From CAYXUW01 sp964468375 (GTDB lineage: Bacteria > Planctomycetota > Phycisphaerae > Sedimentisphaerales > Anaerobacaceae), in assembly GCA_964468375.1 (NCBI GenBank), contig CAYXUW010000134.1, positions 1 to 5,033 of the forward strand: DNA of 5,033 nucleotides. Direction: 5' to 3'. Position 1 is the first letter of the stretch. Every line of letters starts with the position of its first letter. Shown here piece after piece: positions 1 through 5,033 of the stretch. A model generated the notes under the pieces. That model was not told the origin of the DNA. It saw only the letters and a list, made by a program, of their open reading frames with translations, and made no database searches. A program made the position numbers and the translations under genes.

Positions 1-1874
1 GTGATACCGTTAAGTCTGCCCATATACGTCCATGTCGCGCCGAGGTCGTCCGAGTAAGCGATGCATGGAGTCCGCTCAAATATACGGTGAATGTTATACA
101 ATCGGCCCTGACCCGTTCCTTCACCCGAAAGATAGACAATATTAGTATAACTGCTGGTAATACTGTCAGAACCGGGGCTGCCCGGGAGAGTCAGCCAGTT
201 ATAGGATTGCTCACTGCCCCAGCTGCTGCCGTCATTCGGATTGGTTGCCAGCCGATAGTAGGTTGTCTGGTAGGTGTAGTGCGGGCAATACAAGTGCAGA
301 TACCTTCCGTCAGGACGTATCCAGAATGCGCCCATATTATGGTCATCACCGCCGGCGCCTGACCCCTCACGCATCGCCACCCGCGTCCGCTGGCCTGTGT
401 CTATATTAAATGTAGTGGCATCCATATCATTGCCTCTGTTGTCTACGCCGCCGAAACCTGTACCGTGAGCCGCCGTGCTGGTTAAAATATTGCCTGTGGA
501 AGGGTCGTAATAAATCTTCTCATCCTGATACCAGCACCACCCGCCGTTATCATTAATGAGCATCATATTGCCCGCTACGCGGTCGCCTACCGTGACCGGA
601 GTTAAGGTCGAAAAAGCCCAGGGGCTGCCGGTAATTATTGTCCCGCCGTCGTTGCAATCTACCGCCCAGTAATACATTGTTGCTTCATTAAGGTCGCCCG
701 GCGGATTGTAGCTTTCCGTATAAACCGTGTATTTAGGATTGTTATGCGCAGTGGAATCGGTTCCGAAATATACTTCGTAGCTGTCGGGTGTGTATCCGTA
801 CGGTGCGTCCCACGAAAGGTCTGTGGAAACTGAAACGTCTGATTCACCATCGCCCGGATTCGGATTGGTAACGGGGCCGCGAACTAAAGTCATAAAGTTC
901 CAGTCGTTACCGGGATGCATTATGCTGCCGTCATTGGAATCAACCGCCCAGTAATATGGCGTTTCGTATTCAAGGTCGCCCAGCGGATCGTAGCTCTCCG
1001 TATAAACCGTGTATTTAGGATTGTTGTGTGCGTTGGTATCAGTTCCGAAGTAAACATCATAACTTGTTGGTGTAAAACCGGTAGGAGCATCCCACGACAA
1101 ACCAGTGGAAGTCAAAATATCATCGTCGCCGTTGCCCGGATCCGGATTGCTGGCGATATTCGGGTCAAGAATTGCTCCACTAACTACAAAACCGATAATC
1201 ACCTGACGGTTGACCGTGCCGTCAAAGTTTGCACTTGGTGTTTCATTTGCTCCCGTAGCAGACTTGTAACCGGTTGCACCGGTAGATGAGCCGGCCGACT
1301 GGTCAATCCCTTCGGTAAAACCATTCGCAGTCATTGTATATGAACCAGAGTTGCCGCAGGTGACTGCGTCGATAACCATATCGCCATCACTTGTTGCAAG
1401 CGCAGAGGTTGCAATCGGATCGTTTGTACCTCCGTTATTAGCAGTTGCTCCAGTGAGAGTGGTCTGGTTAACGTTTTCAAGGAAAACACTGGCGTATTTG
1501 ATTTCTGTCGGGTTAGTATCCCATGTGATAGAGAATGTGTTGCTGGTTGCCGCGGCGATGCCGGCCTCGTCAAGAATAAACGCCGCAACATAGGCATTGA
1601 TTCCCGACCTGTAGTCTCTATCCACAACCTTGGTCATTTCCTGCCCGCCGTAGTACACCTCGGCGCAGTTCATCGTGCCGTCCCTCTCGCCGTGAGCAAA
1701 AAATATCAGGGCACGGTCTGTCCCGGACTCCGCTGTATGCGTATGGGACGTGCCGCCTATTGTGCCTTCCCAGTCGCCGACGATGCTGACATCACCGAAC
1801 GCCTGGGCGGCTATTATTATTGCTAATACAAAACATACTAAAATGTCTCTTGGATAGTTTACTCCAATTTTCAT
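1..1874 (-). CDS. Secreted multidomain BNR_4 beta-propeller protein (probable polysaccharide lyase or glycosidase), 3' end outside window
   Basis: The reading frame is open from ATG 1874-1872 to the left edge: 624 codons, no stop. AAGGAG (1888-1883) lies 8 nt before the ATG and supports the start. Residues 1-27 are an export signal: a hydrophobic core around ILVCFVLAIIIAA and a likely cleavage after AFG. Residues 28-235 are an all-beta region I cannot assign; it contains YYGGQEMTKVVD and a VFLENVNQTTL stretch. Residues 243-330 and 337-424 are two FN3-like repeats with S-W-D-A-P and YFGTD motifs. From about 430 a BNR_4-type propeller begins: GGWCWYQDE at 444-452, DHNMGAFWIRPDGR at 511-524, and a perfect Asp-box S608-x-D-x-G-x-x-W615. 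H512 and H532 are candidate active-site histidines, because propeller ulvan lyases (PL24/PL25) use histidines in the equivalent early blades. This is by analogy only. BNR_4 proteins act extracellularly on acidic or rhamnose-containing polysaccharides. The gene is divergent from the esterase. The gene and export are near certain; the BNR_4 call is fairly sure; the substrate is unknown. Confidence 0.88.
   Translation of the reverse strand, partial: MKIGVNYPRDILVCFVLAIIIAAQAFGDVSIVGDWEGTIGGTSHTHTAESGTDRALIFFAHGERDGTMNCAEVYYGGQEMTKVVDRDYRSGINAYVAAFILDEAGIAAATSNTFSITWDTNPTEIKYASVFLENVNQTTLTGATANNGGTNDPIATSALATSDGDMVIDAVTCGNSGSYTMTANGFTEGIDQSAGSSTGATGYKSATGANETPSANFDGTVNRQVIIGFVVSGAILDPNIASNPDPGNGDDDILTSTGLSWDAPTGFTPTSYDVYFGTDTNAHNNPKYTVYTESYDPLGDLEYETPYYWAVDSNDGSIMHPGNDWNFMTLVRGPVTNPNPGDGESDVSVSTDLSWDAPYGYTPDSYEVYFGTDSTAHNNPKYTVYTESYNPPGDLNEATMYYWAVDCNDGGTIITGSPWAFSTLTPVTVGDRVAGNMMLINDNGGWCWYQDEKIYYDPSTGNILTSTAAHGTGFGGVDNRGNDMDATTFNIDTGQRTRVAMREGSGAGGDDHNMGAFWIRPDGRYLHLYCPHYTYQTTYYRLATNPNDGSSWGSEQSYNWLTLPGSPGSDSITSSYTNIVYLSGEGTGQGRLYNIHRIFERTPCIAYSDDLGATWTYMGRLNGI
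588..1151 (-). repeat. Two tandem FN3-like coding repeats, 94 codons each
   Basis: Within the BNR gene two consecutive units of 282 bp each encode closely similar FN3-like modules. Both contain an N-P-x-P-G-x-G linker, LSWDAP, YFGTD, NNPKYTVYTESY and YYWAVD. The best conserved DNA, 716-743 against 998-1025, is identical over 28 bases at an offset of exactly 282. The flanks differ mainly at silent or conservative positions. The modules probably act as spacers or carbohydrate-binding arms between the N-terminal region and the propeller. The unit boundaries given are approximate and are set by the start of each proline/glycine linker. Confidence 0.8.
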
Positions 1875-1892
1875 CACTTCAACTCCTTAATA

Positions 1893-1921
1893 TTGACTTC
1901 TGGCCCCCATTTTGCTATAGA
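1893..1921 (+). promoter_or_regulatory. Sigma70-like promoter for the esterase gene
   Basis: TTGACT (1893-1898) and TATAGA (1916-1921) are separated by exactly 17 bp. They match the consensus hexamers at 5/6 and 4/6 positions. Transcription would start near 1928, giving a leader of about 77 nt before the ATG at 2005. The element lies inside the predicted 5' leader of the divergent BNR gene. It is a sequence match only. Confidence 0.5.
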
Positions 1922-1961
1922 TAGACACAGTAATTTTACCTAATTTAACAAAATATAGCAA
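1912..1961. promoter_or_regulatory. Inverted repeat TTGCTATA / TATAGCAA, possible shared operator
   Basis: The arms 1912-1919 and 1954-1961 are perfect 8-bp reverse complements, with 34 bp between them and arm centres 42 bp apart (about four helical turns). The left arm covers the first bases of the esterase -10 box; the right arm contains the BNR -35 box. A regulator bound to both arms could control both genes at once. No regulator gene is in the window. An 8-bp match can also arise by chance in AT-rich DNA. Confidence 0.3.
1933..1961 (-). promoter_or_regulatory. Sigma70-like promoter for the divergent BNR gene
   Basis: On the minus strand TTGCTA (1961-1956) and TAAAAT (1938-1933) are separated by exactly 17 bp. 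They match the consensus at 4/6 and 5/6 positions. Transcription would start near 1926, about 52 nt before the ATG at 1874. The start points of this promoter and the plus-strand one nearly abut, so each transcript runs through the other promoter. It is a sequence match only. Confidence 0.45.
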
Positions 1962-2004
1962 GGATTTTCTCTAATTAACTAAAACTTGAGGCAAAGGAAT
2001 AAAT

Positions 2005-3954
2005 ATGAGATTAAACACAAAAAAACTCGGTTTTCTGGTATCTTTTTGTGCATTTCTAATCTCTCAGACAGCTTTTTGTGAGGTCCGGCTCCCCCGCTTA
2101 ATCAGCGATGGTATGGTCCTGCAAAGAGATGCCGAAGTGAAGATTTGGGGCTGGGCCGATGCCGGCGAAGAGGTAACCGTAAACTTTAACGGCAAATCAT
2201 ATACTACTGCCGCCGGCCCGGACGGCAAATGGACGGCATCCCTCCCCCTGTCAAAAGCGGGCGGCCCTTATACTATGGAAATCAGCGCCTCCAATCATAT
2301 AACCCTAAAAGATATCCTCATCGGCGATGTATGGGTATGTTCCGGCCAGTCGAACATGGAATTGATGATGGAAAGGGTAAAAGACAAATACCCCGACGAA
2401 ATAACTAATGCCAAAAATAACTCTATAAGACAATTCGAGGTTCCTGATAAATACAACTTCAACGCGCCTCAGGAAGATTTAGAATCTGGCGCTTGGGAAT
2501 CCGCTAATCCCGAAACTATCTTTAAGTTCACCGCCATCGGCTATTTTTTCGCGAAGGAACTATACCAGAAATACCACGTCCCAATCGGTCTTATTAATGC
2601 AAGTCTTGGTGGCTCGCCCGCGCAGGCCTGGATGAGCGAGGAAGCATTGCAAGCTTTTCCGGAATACCTGCAGGAAGCTATGCAATACAGGGACGACAAA
2701 TTCGTTAACCAGATAAAGCAGCACGATAAAGCCGTCAACGATGCCTGGTATACCCTTTTGAATTTAACAGATGAAGGCCTAGCCGATAAGGAAAAGCCGT
2801 GGTTTGACCCCGGTTATGATTCCTCGCAGTGGGATACTATGAACATTCCCGGCTACTGGGCGGACGGCCCCCTCGGCCCTGTTAAGGGCGTTGTTTGGTT
2901 CAGAAAAGAAATCGATGTCCCCGCTGCTATGGCCGGAAGGCCCGCTCGGCTCTGGCTCGGAAGGATTGTCGACGGCGATCAAACTTACTTTAACGGACAA
3001 AAGGTCGGTGCAATAACATACGAATGGCCCCCAAGGAAATATGACATCCCGGCCGACCTCCTCAAGGAAGGAAAAAATACCATTGTCGTAAAGGTCATCA
3101 ACTATAACAGTTGGGCGCGTGGTGGTTTCGTTTTGGACAAGCCCTATCATCTTGAGGTAGCAGGCCAGACAATAGACTTAAAAGGCTCCTGGCAATACAA
3201 ATTAGGTGCGGTTATGGGGCCGAAGCCGTCAGAAACCTTCATCCGATGGAAATCTTTGGGTCTATTCAATGGTATGATTGCCCCGCTGCTGAATTACCCC
3301 ATAAAAGGCGTCATTTGGTATCAGGGCGAATCTAACGCTAACAGAACACCCTCCGAATATAACAAGCTTTTCTCGACCCTGATTGCCGACTGGAGAGAAA
3401 AATGGAATCAGGGCGGCTTCCCGTTCTTGTACGTTCAACTCACCGCCTTTATGGAAGCTAAAGACAAGCCGTCCGAAAGCGGTTGGGCAGAGCTCAGAGA
3501 AGCACAGCTTAAAACTCTCTCCGTTCCCAACACCGCCATGGCCGTAACCATCGACATCGGTGAATGGAACGATATTCACCCTCTGAATAAAAAAGACGTT
3601 GGTAAACGCCTCGCCCTCGCCGCGCAGAAGGTCGCATACGACGAAGACGTTGTCTATTCAGGCCCGATTTACCAGTCAATGGAAATCGACGGCAACGATG
3701 TTATCCTCACATTCACTCATACCAACGATGGCTTAGTTGCAAGAGGCGGCAAGTTAAAACAATTCGCTATTGCCGGCCTCGATAAAAAATTCGTCTGGGC
3801 AAAAGCCAAAATCAAAGGCGATAAAATCATTGTCTGGAACGACGAAATACCAAATCCCGTCGCCGTCCGCTACGCCTGGGCAGACAATCCGGAAGGTGCG
3901 AATCTGTATAACAAGGCCGGCTTGCCCGCTTCGCCCTTCAGAACCGACGAATAA
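2005..3954 (+). CDS. Secreted SGNH-fold carbohydrate acetylesterase (sialate O-acetylesterase/SASA family) with jelly-roll insert
   Basis: This complete 649-residue enzyme is predicted to remove O-acetyl groups from sugars outside the cytoplasm. Residues 1-25 form a signal peptide ending near TAFC; the residue before C is F, so a lipoprotein box is unlikely. Residues 26-103 are a beta-sandwich, including the VLQRDAEVKIWG motif typical of these esterases. The SGNH core follows: VCSGQSNMEL with nucleophile Ser116, NASLGGSPAQAW (198-209) for the oxyanion hole, VIWYQGESN (436-444), and DIHPLNK (523-529) with catalytic His525. Between the second and third blocks (about 265-400) lies an insert resembling the GH2 sugar-binding jelly roll (YWADGPLG, VWFRKEIDV, QTYFNGQKVG). 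This split architecture is known in SASA-type esterases such as the CE20 group acting on hemicellulose. AAAGGA (1993-1998) lies 6 nt before the ATG. The same-strand GH30 gene downstream suggests xylan-type deacetylation; the annotation name 'sialate' probably does not reflect the true substrate. Confidence 0.93.
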   Translation: MRLNTKKLGFLVSFCAFLISQTAFCEVRLPRLISDGMVLQRDAEVKIWGWADAGEEVTVNFNGKSYTTAAGPDGKWTASLPLSKAGGPYTMEISASNHITLKDILIGDVWVCSGQSNMELMMERVKDKYPDEITNAKNNSIRQFEVPDKYNFNAPQEDLESGAWESANPETIFKFTAIGYFFAKELYQKYHVPIGLINASLGGSPAQAWMSEEALQAFPEYLQEAMQYRDDKFVNQIKQHDKAVNDAWYTLLNLTDEGLADKEKPWFDPGYDSSQWDTMNIPGYWADGPLGPVKGVVWFRKEIDVPAAMAGRPARLWLGRIVDGDQTYFNGQKVGAITYEWPPRKYDIPADLLKEGKNTIVVKVINYNSWARGGFVLDKPYHLEVAGQTIDLKGSWQYKLGAVMGPKPSETFIRWKSLGLFNGMIAPLLNYPIKGVIWYQGESNANRTPSEYNKLFSTLIADWREKWNQGGFPFLYVQLTAFMEAKDKPSESGWAELREAQLKTLSVPNTAMAVTIDIGEWNDIHPLNKKDVGKRLALAAQKVAYDEDVVYSGPIYQSMEIDGNDVILTFTHTNDGLVARGGKLKQFAIAGLDKKFVWAKAKIKGDKIIVWNDEIPNPVAVRYAWADNPEGANLYNKAGLPASPFRTDE

Positions 3955-3990
3955 TATCCAAGAGAACTTCTAAGCTTGAAATCTGTCACT

Positions 3991-4026
3991 ATGCGCATTC
4001 TGATAGAATATTGTGCGCATTTTGAT
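3991..4026. repeat. 13-bp direct repeat at 22-bp period, also able to fold as a hairpin
   Basis: TGCGCATTCTGAT (3992-4004) and TGCGCATTTTGAT (4014-4026) differ at one base and start 22 bp apart, about two helical turns. ATGCGCA (3991-3997) can also pair with TGCGCAT (4014-4020). A small inner TTCT/AGAA stem (3998-4001 with 4005-4008) would lie in the loop, and a short T-tract follows. It lies 37 nt after the esterase stop. It could be a pair of protein-binding sites or a weak first terminator; the sequence does not decide. Confidence 0.4.
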
Positions 4027-4037
4027 GAGGTTGAATC

Positions 4038-4075
4038 GAAAATTCCACTGAAAAAAGTTTTTTAGGAATTTTTTT
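4038..4075 (+). terminator. Probable intrinsic terminator after the esterase gene
   Basis: AAAATTCC (4039-4046) pairs with GGAATTTT (4065-4072). Above it an A-tract (4051-4056) can pair with a T-tract (4058-4063), and the run of seven T residues 4069-4075 follows the GGAA. The stem is AT-rich for an intrinsic terminator, but its place 85 nt after the stop and the T-run fit the role. The A-rich left side would also provide T residues on the other strand, so it may work in both directions. Confidence 0.55.
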
Positions 4076-4383
4076 ACTTGACCTTCAGCCATATTTTGAG
4101 CACATTAATATTCTACCATCGAGCGATTTTGAAAGAGAATTATGAGGGACATTGAAGTAACCTGTACCCATAGCTACATATTAGCTTGTCACCTGCGCCA
4201 AAATAATAACTGCCGGTATATCGTAAACAGCGATGAGGCAAATCTATCTATTAGTATTTTCCCGTACCAACCTGACAAGAGTTGTATCTGACCTCTGTCT
4301 TGATATTTTTCGGGAATTATGCCTCTTTCGTATTTGATATATACATAGCACACTTGATCTGCAGCGCCGCATTAAAGGGTTTT
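4076..4383. other. Intergenic stretch without a convincing gene
   Basis: No long frame, RNA gene or mobile-element end is recognisable here. The only items seen are a 49-codon plus-strand frame at 4142-4291, preceded by a weak AAAGAG and starting MRDIEVTCTHSYI, and a small imperfect hairpin (TGCC 4211-4214 with GGCA 4237-4240, ATCG 4220-4223 with CGAT 4231-4234). Neither matches a family or riboswitch I know. The stretch may be regulatory DNA for the GH30 gene or decayed sequence. Confidence 0.5.
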
Positions 4384-4389
4384 TATAAT
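4384..4389 (+). promoter_or_regulatory. Candidate -10 box for the GH30 transcript
   Basis: This is a perfect TATAAT. No good -35 hexamer lies 16-19 bp upstream; the nearest TTGATC (4354-4359) is 24 bp away, so an activator would be needed. A start near 4396 would place the GCCG/CGGC hairpin at the very 5' end of the transcript, about 65 nt before the small upstream ORF. In AT-rich DNA a lone -10 match is weak evidence. Confidence 0.25.
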
Positions 4390-4399
4390 CATTTTTGGA

Positions 4400-4479
4400 G
4401 CCGTAGTGTTCGGCAGTTAAGGAGGTACCAGACAAAAAATCAATTACGGTAGGAGGTTCTATGCCGGTGTGCAGTCGGC
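4400..4479 (+). promoter_or_regulatory. Structured leader with two GCCG/CGGC hairpins and two Shine-Dalgarno cores
   Basis: Hairpin one pairs GCCG (4400-4403) with CGGC (4411-4414) around a 7-nt loop. Hairpin two pairs GCCG (4463-4466) with CGGC (4476-4479) around a 9-nt loop. The arms are interchangeable, so 4400-4403 could instead pair with 4476-4479. Between them are TAAGGAGGT (4418-4426), complementary to the usual bacterial 16S rRNA 3' end over nine bases but with no ATG, GTG or TTG at a usable distance, and AGGAGG (4451-4456), which precedes the small ORF at 4461. Alternative folding could control translation; that is inference. Confidence 0.3.
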
Positions 4480-4550
4480 TGAATTTGTATGCATCACAGC
4501 CAAACAGATCCGGCAAATGGAAGAAACAAATTAATAAGGAGAAACAATGA
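4461..4550 (+). CDS. Putative 29-residue leader peptide translationally coupled to the GH30 gene
   Basis: ATG 4461-4463 opens a 29-codon frame that ends at TGA 4548-4550. That stop overlaps the GH30 start codon as ATGA, the classical arrangement for translational coupling. AGGAGG (4451-4456) lies 4 nt before the ATG, close but usable. The peptide begins MPVCSRLNLYASQ and ends in the basic run GKWKKQINKEKQ; it has no membrane segment and matches no family I know. The GH30 Shine-Dalgarno sits within its last codons, so ribosomes finishing this frame would reach the GH30 start directly. Chance is the main alternative: a 29-codon frame is short, and the strong AGGAGG and the overlap are the only positive evidence. 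Confidence 0.35.
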   Translation: MPVCSRLNLYASQPNRSGKWKKQINKEKQ

Positions 4551-5033
4551 AAAAGACATATTTAACGGTAATCATGGCTCTGTTGTTGTTTCTAAGCCAA
4601 ACGGCGGAGTCGGCAACCGTGAACGTAGATTTAAACACTACGAGGCAGACTGTCAGGGGCTTCGGTGGCATGAATTTTCCCAGGTGGATTGGCACTTTAA
4701 CTGACGCTCAGGTAGATAAGGCTTTTGGCAACGGTTCCAATCAGATTGGCCTTACCATTATGCGTATCGATGTTCCGCCTGAGTCCGGCGACTGGAGCGG
4801 TCAGGTCTCTGCTGCCCAAAGGGCCAAAAGCCATGGAGCCATCATATTCGCAACGCCATGGTCGCCCCCGGCATCTATGAAATCGAATGGCAGCACTACC
4901 GGCGGATCGCTGAATTCTTCTTCATACAGCGCTTATGCCAATTATTTAGCAGATTTTGCCGATTACATGTCTTCAAACGGGGCTTCCCTGTATGCCATTT
5001 CGGTTCAGAACGAACCTGATTATGTACCGGATT
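4547..5033 (+). CDS. Secreted GH30 glycosyl hydrolase, likely glucuronoxylanase/endoxylanase, 3' part outside window
   Basis: The visible 162 residues are the N-terminal part of a GH30 enzyme that would hydrolyse the backbone of a hemicellulose, most likely xylan, outside the cell. Residues 1-22 are a signal peptide (MKK, hydrophobic TVIMALLLFL, cleavage near AES-A). The mature start contains the GH30 hallmarks QTVRGFGG (34-41) and WIGTLTDAQ (47-55). FATPWSPPASMKSN (101-114) forms the barrel-strand motif, and AISVQNEPDY (150-159) carries Glu156, the expected acid/base. The nucleophile Glu and the arginine that recognises glucuronate in subfamily 8 lie beyond the edge, so specificity cannot be settled. 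AAGGAG (4536-4541) is 5 nt before the ATG. The start overlaps the stop of a possible 29-codon upstream frame. The gene lies on the same strand as the esterase, 592 bp after it, with a probable terminator between, so it is probably a separate transcript. Confidence 0.9.
   Translation, partial: MKKTYLTVIMALLLFLSQTAESATVNVDLNTTRQTVRGFGGMNFPRWIGTLTDAQVDKAFGNGSNQIGLTIMRIDVPPESGDWSGQVSAAQRAKSHGAIIFATPWSPPASMKSNGSTTGGSLNSSSYSAYANYLADFADYMSSNGASLYAISVQNEPDYVPD

Noticed and set aside
87..1593. Several plus- and minus-strand frames within 87-1627 (for example 87-362 +, 915-1289 +, 1331-1627 -, 1351-1593 +)
   Set aside because: All lie over the BNR gene frame, which is open for 624 codons and has clear domains, signal peptide and ribosome-binding site. 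These frames show no family motifs.
2005..2082. Lipoprotein signal on the esterase (Cys at residue 25)
   Set aside because: The residues before the Cys are T-A-F; phenylalanine just before the Cys does not fit a lipobox. Ordinary signal-peptidase cleavage is more likely.
2541..3973. Minus-strand frames 2541-2738, 2779-3150 and 3262-3579, and plus-strand frame 3770-3973
   Set aside because: They are alternative frames inside the well-supported esterase gene and have no independent start signals or motifs.
4211..4240. Small hairpin considered as part of a riboswitch
   Set aside because: It has only four- and five-pair stems with an uneven internal loop, and no conserved core of the c-di-GMP, cobalamin or other riboswitch classes that I can recall.
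4397..4483. tRNA-like stretch (GGAGCCG at the 5' side, GGAGGTTCTATG resembling a T arm)
   Set aside because: The T-stem does not pair, the acceptor arms match over only five bases and there is no plausible D or anticodon arm.
4244..4516. 90-codon minus-strand frame beginning MPDLFGCDAYKF
   Set aside because: It has no Shine-Dalgarno in front, no recognisable domain and a basic, low-quality C-terminal half. It lies antisense to the GH30 leader.
4489..4704. 71-codon plus-strand frame beginning MHHSQTD
   Set aside because: It overlaps the GH30 signal peptide and catalytic-domain start out of frame and lacks a ribosome-binding site.

Overview
The window comes from a bacterial chromosome that carries secreted polysaccharide-degradation genes. 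Three large genes account for most of it, and all three products begin with a recognisable export signal. The order is: a divergent BNR-repeat (beta-propeller) protein on the minus strand, cut by the left edge (1-1874); a complete SGNH/sialate-O-acetylesterase-like carbohydrate esterase on the plus strand (2005-3954); and the first 162 residues of a GH30 glycosyl hydrolase resembling glucuronoxylanases on the plus strand (4547 to the right edge). This looks like part of a hemicellulose or acidic-polysaccharide utilisation locus. The domain styles fit a free-living Planctomycetota (Phycisphaerae-like) or related PVC-group degrader: FN3-like repeats with a D/E-V-Y-F-G-T motif, a BNR_4 propeller, and an esterase with a jelly-roll insert. 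That taxonomic guess is inference only, since no marker gene is present.

The minus-strand gene has no stop codon inside the window. Reading back from the ATG at 1874-1872 gives 624 uninterrupted codons. The product has a signal peptide, a roughly 200-residue all-beta region I cannot name, two 94-residue FN3-like repeats, and the start of a BNR_4 propeller with a GGWCWYQDE motif and a perfect Asp-box. BNR_4 proteins include ulvan lyases (PL24/PL25) and other enzymes acting on uronate- or rhamnose-containing glycans.

The 130-bp gap 1875-2004 separates the divergent genes. It holds one sigma70-like promoter per direction, each with a 17-bp spacer. They are arranged face to face, so each polymerase must cross the other promoter. 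An 8-bp perfect inverted repeat, with arm centres 42 bp apart, overlaps both.

The 592-bp gap 3955-4546 starts with a near-identical 13-bp direct repeat, which can also form a hairpin, and then a hairpin plus T-tract that probably terminates the esterase transcript. The middle has no convincing gene. The last 150 bp look like a dedicated leader for the GH30 gene: a TATAAT box, two GCCG/CGGC hairpins, two strong Shine-Dalgarno cores, and a 29-codon ORF whose TGA overlaps the GH30 ATG in an ATGA arrangement.

In a working model, the esterase strips acetyl groups from xylan-type or other hemicellulose chains, the GH30 enzyme cuts the backbone, and the BNR protein acts on a further acidic or decorated glycan. 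Substrates are inferred from families, not shown by the sequence. I see no RNA gene, CRISPR array, insertion sequence or phage element.
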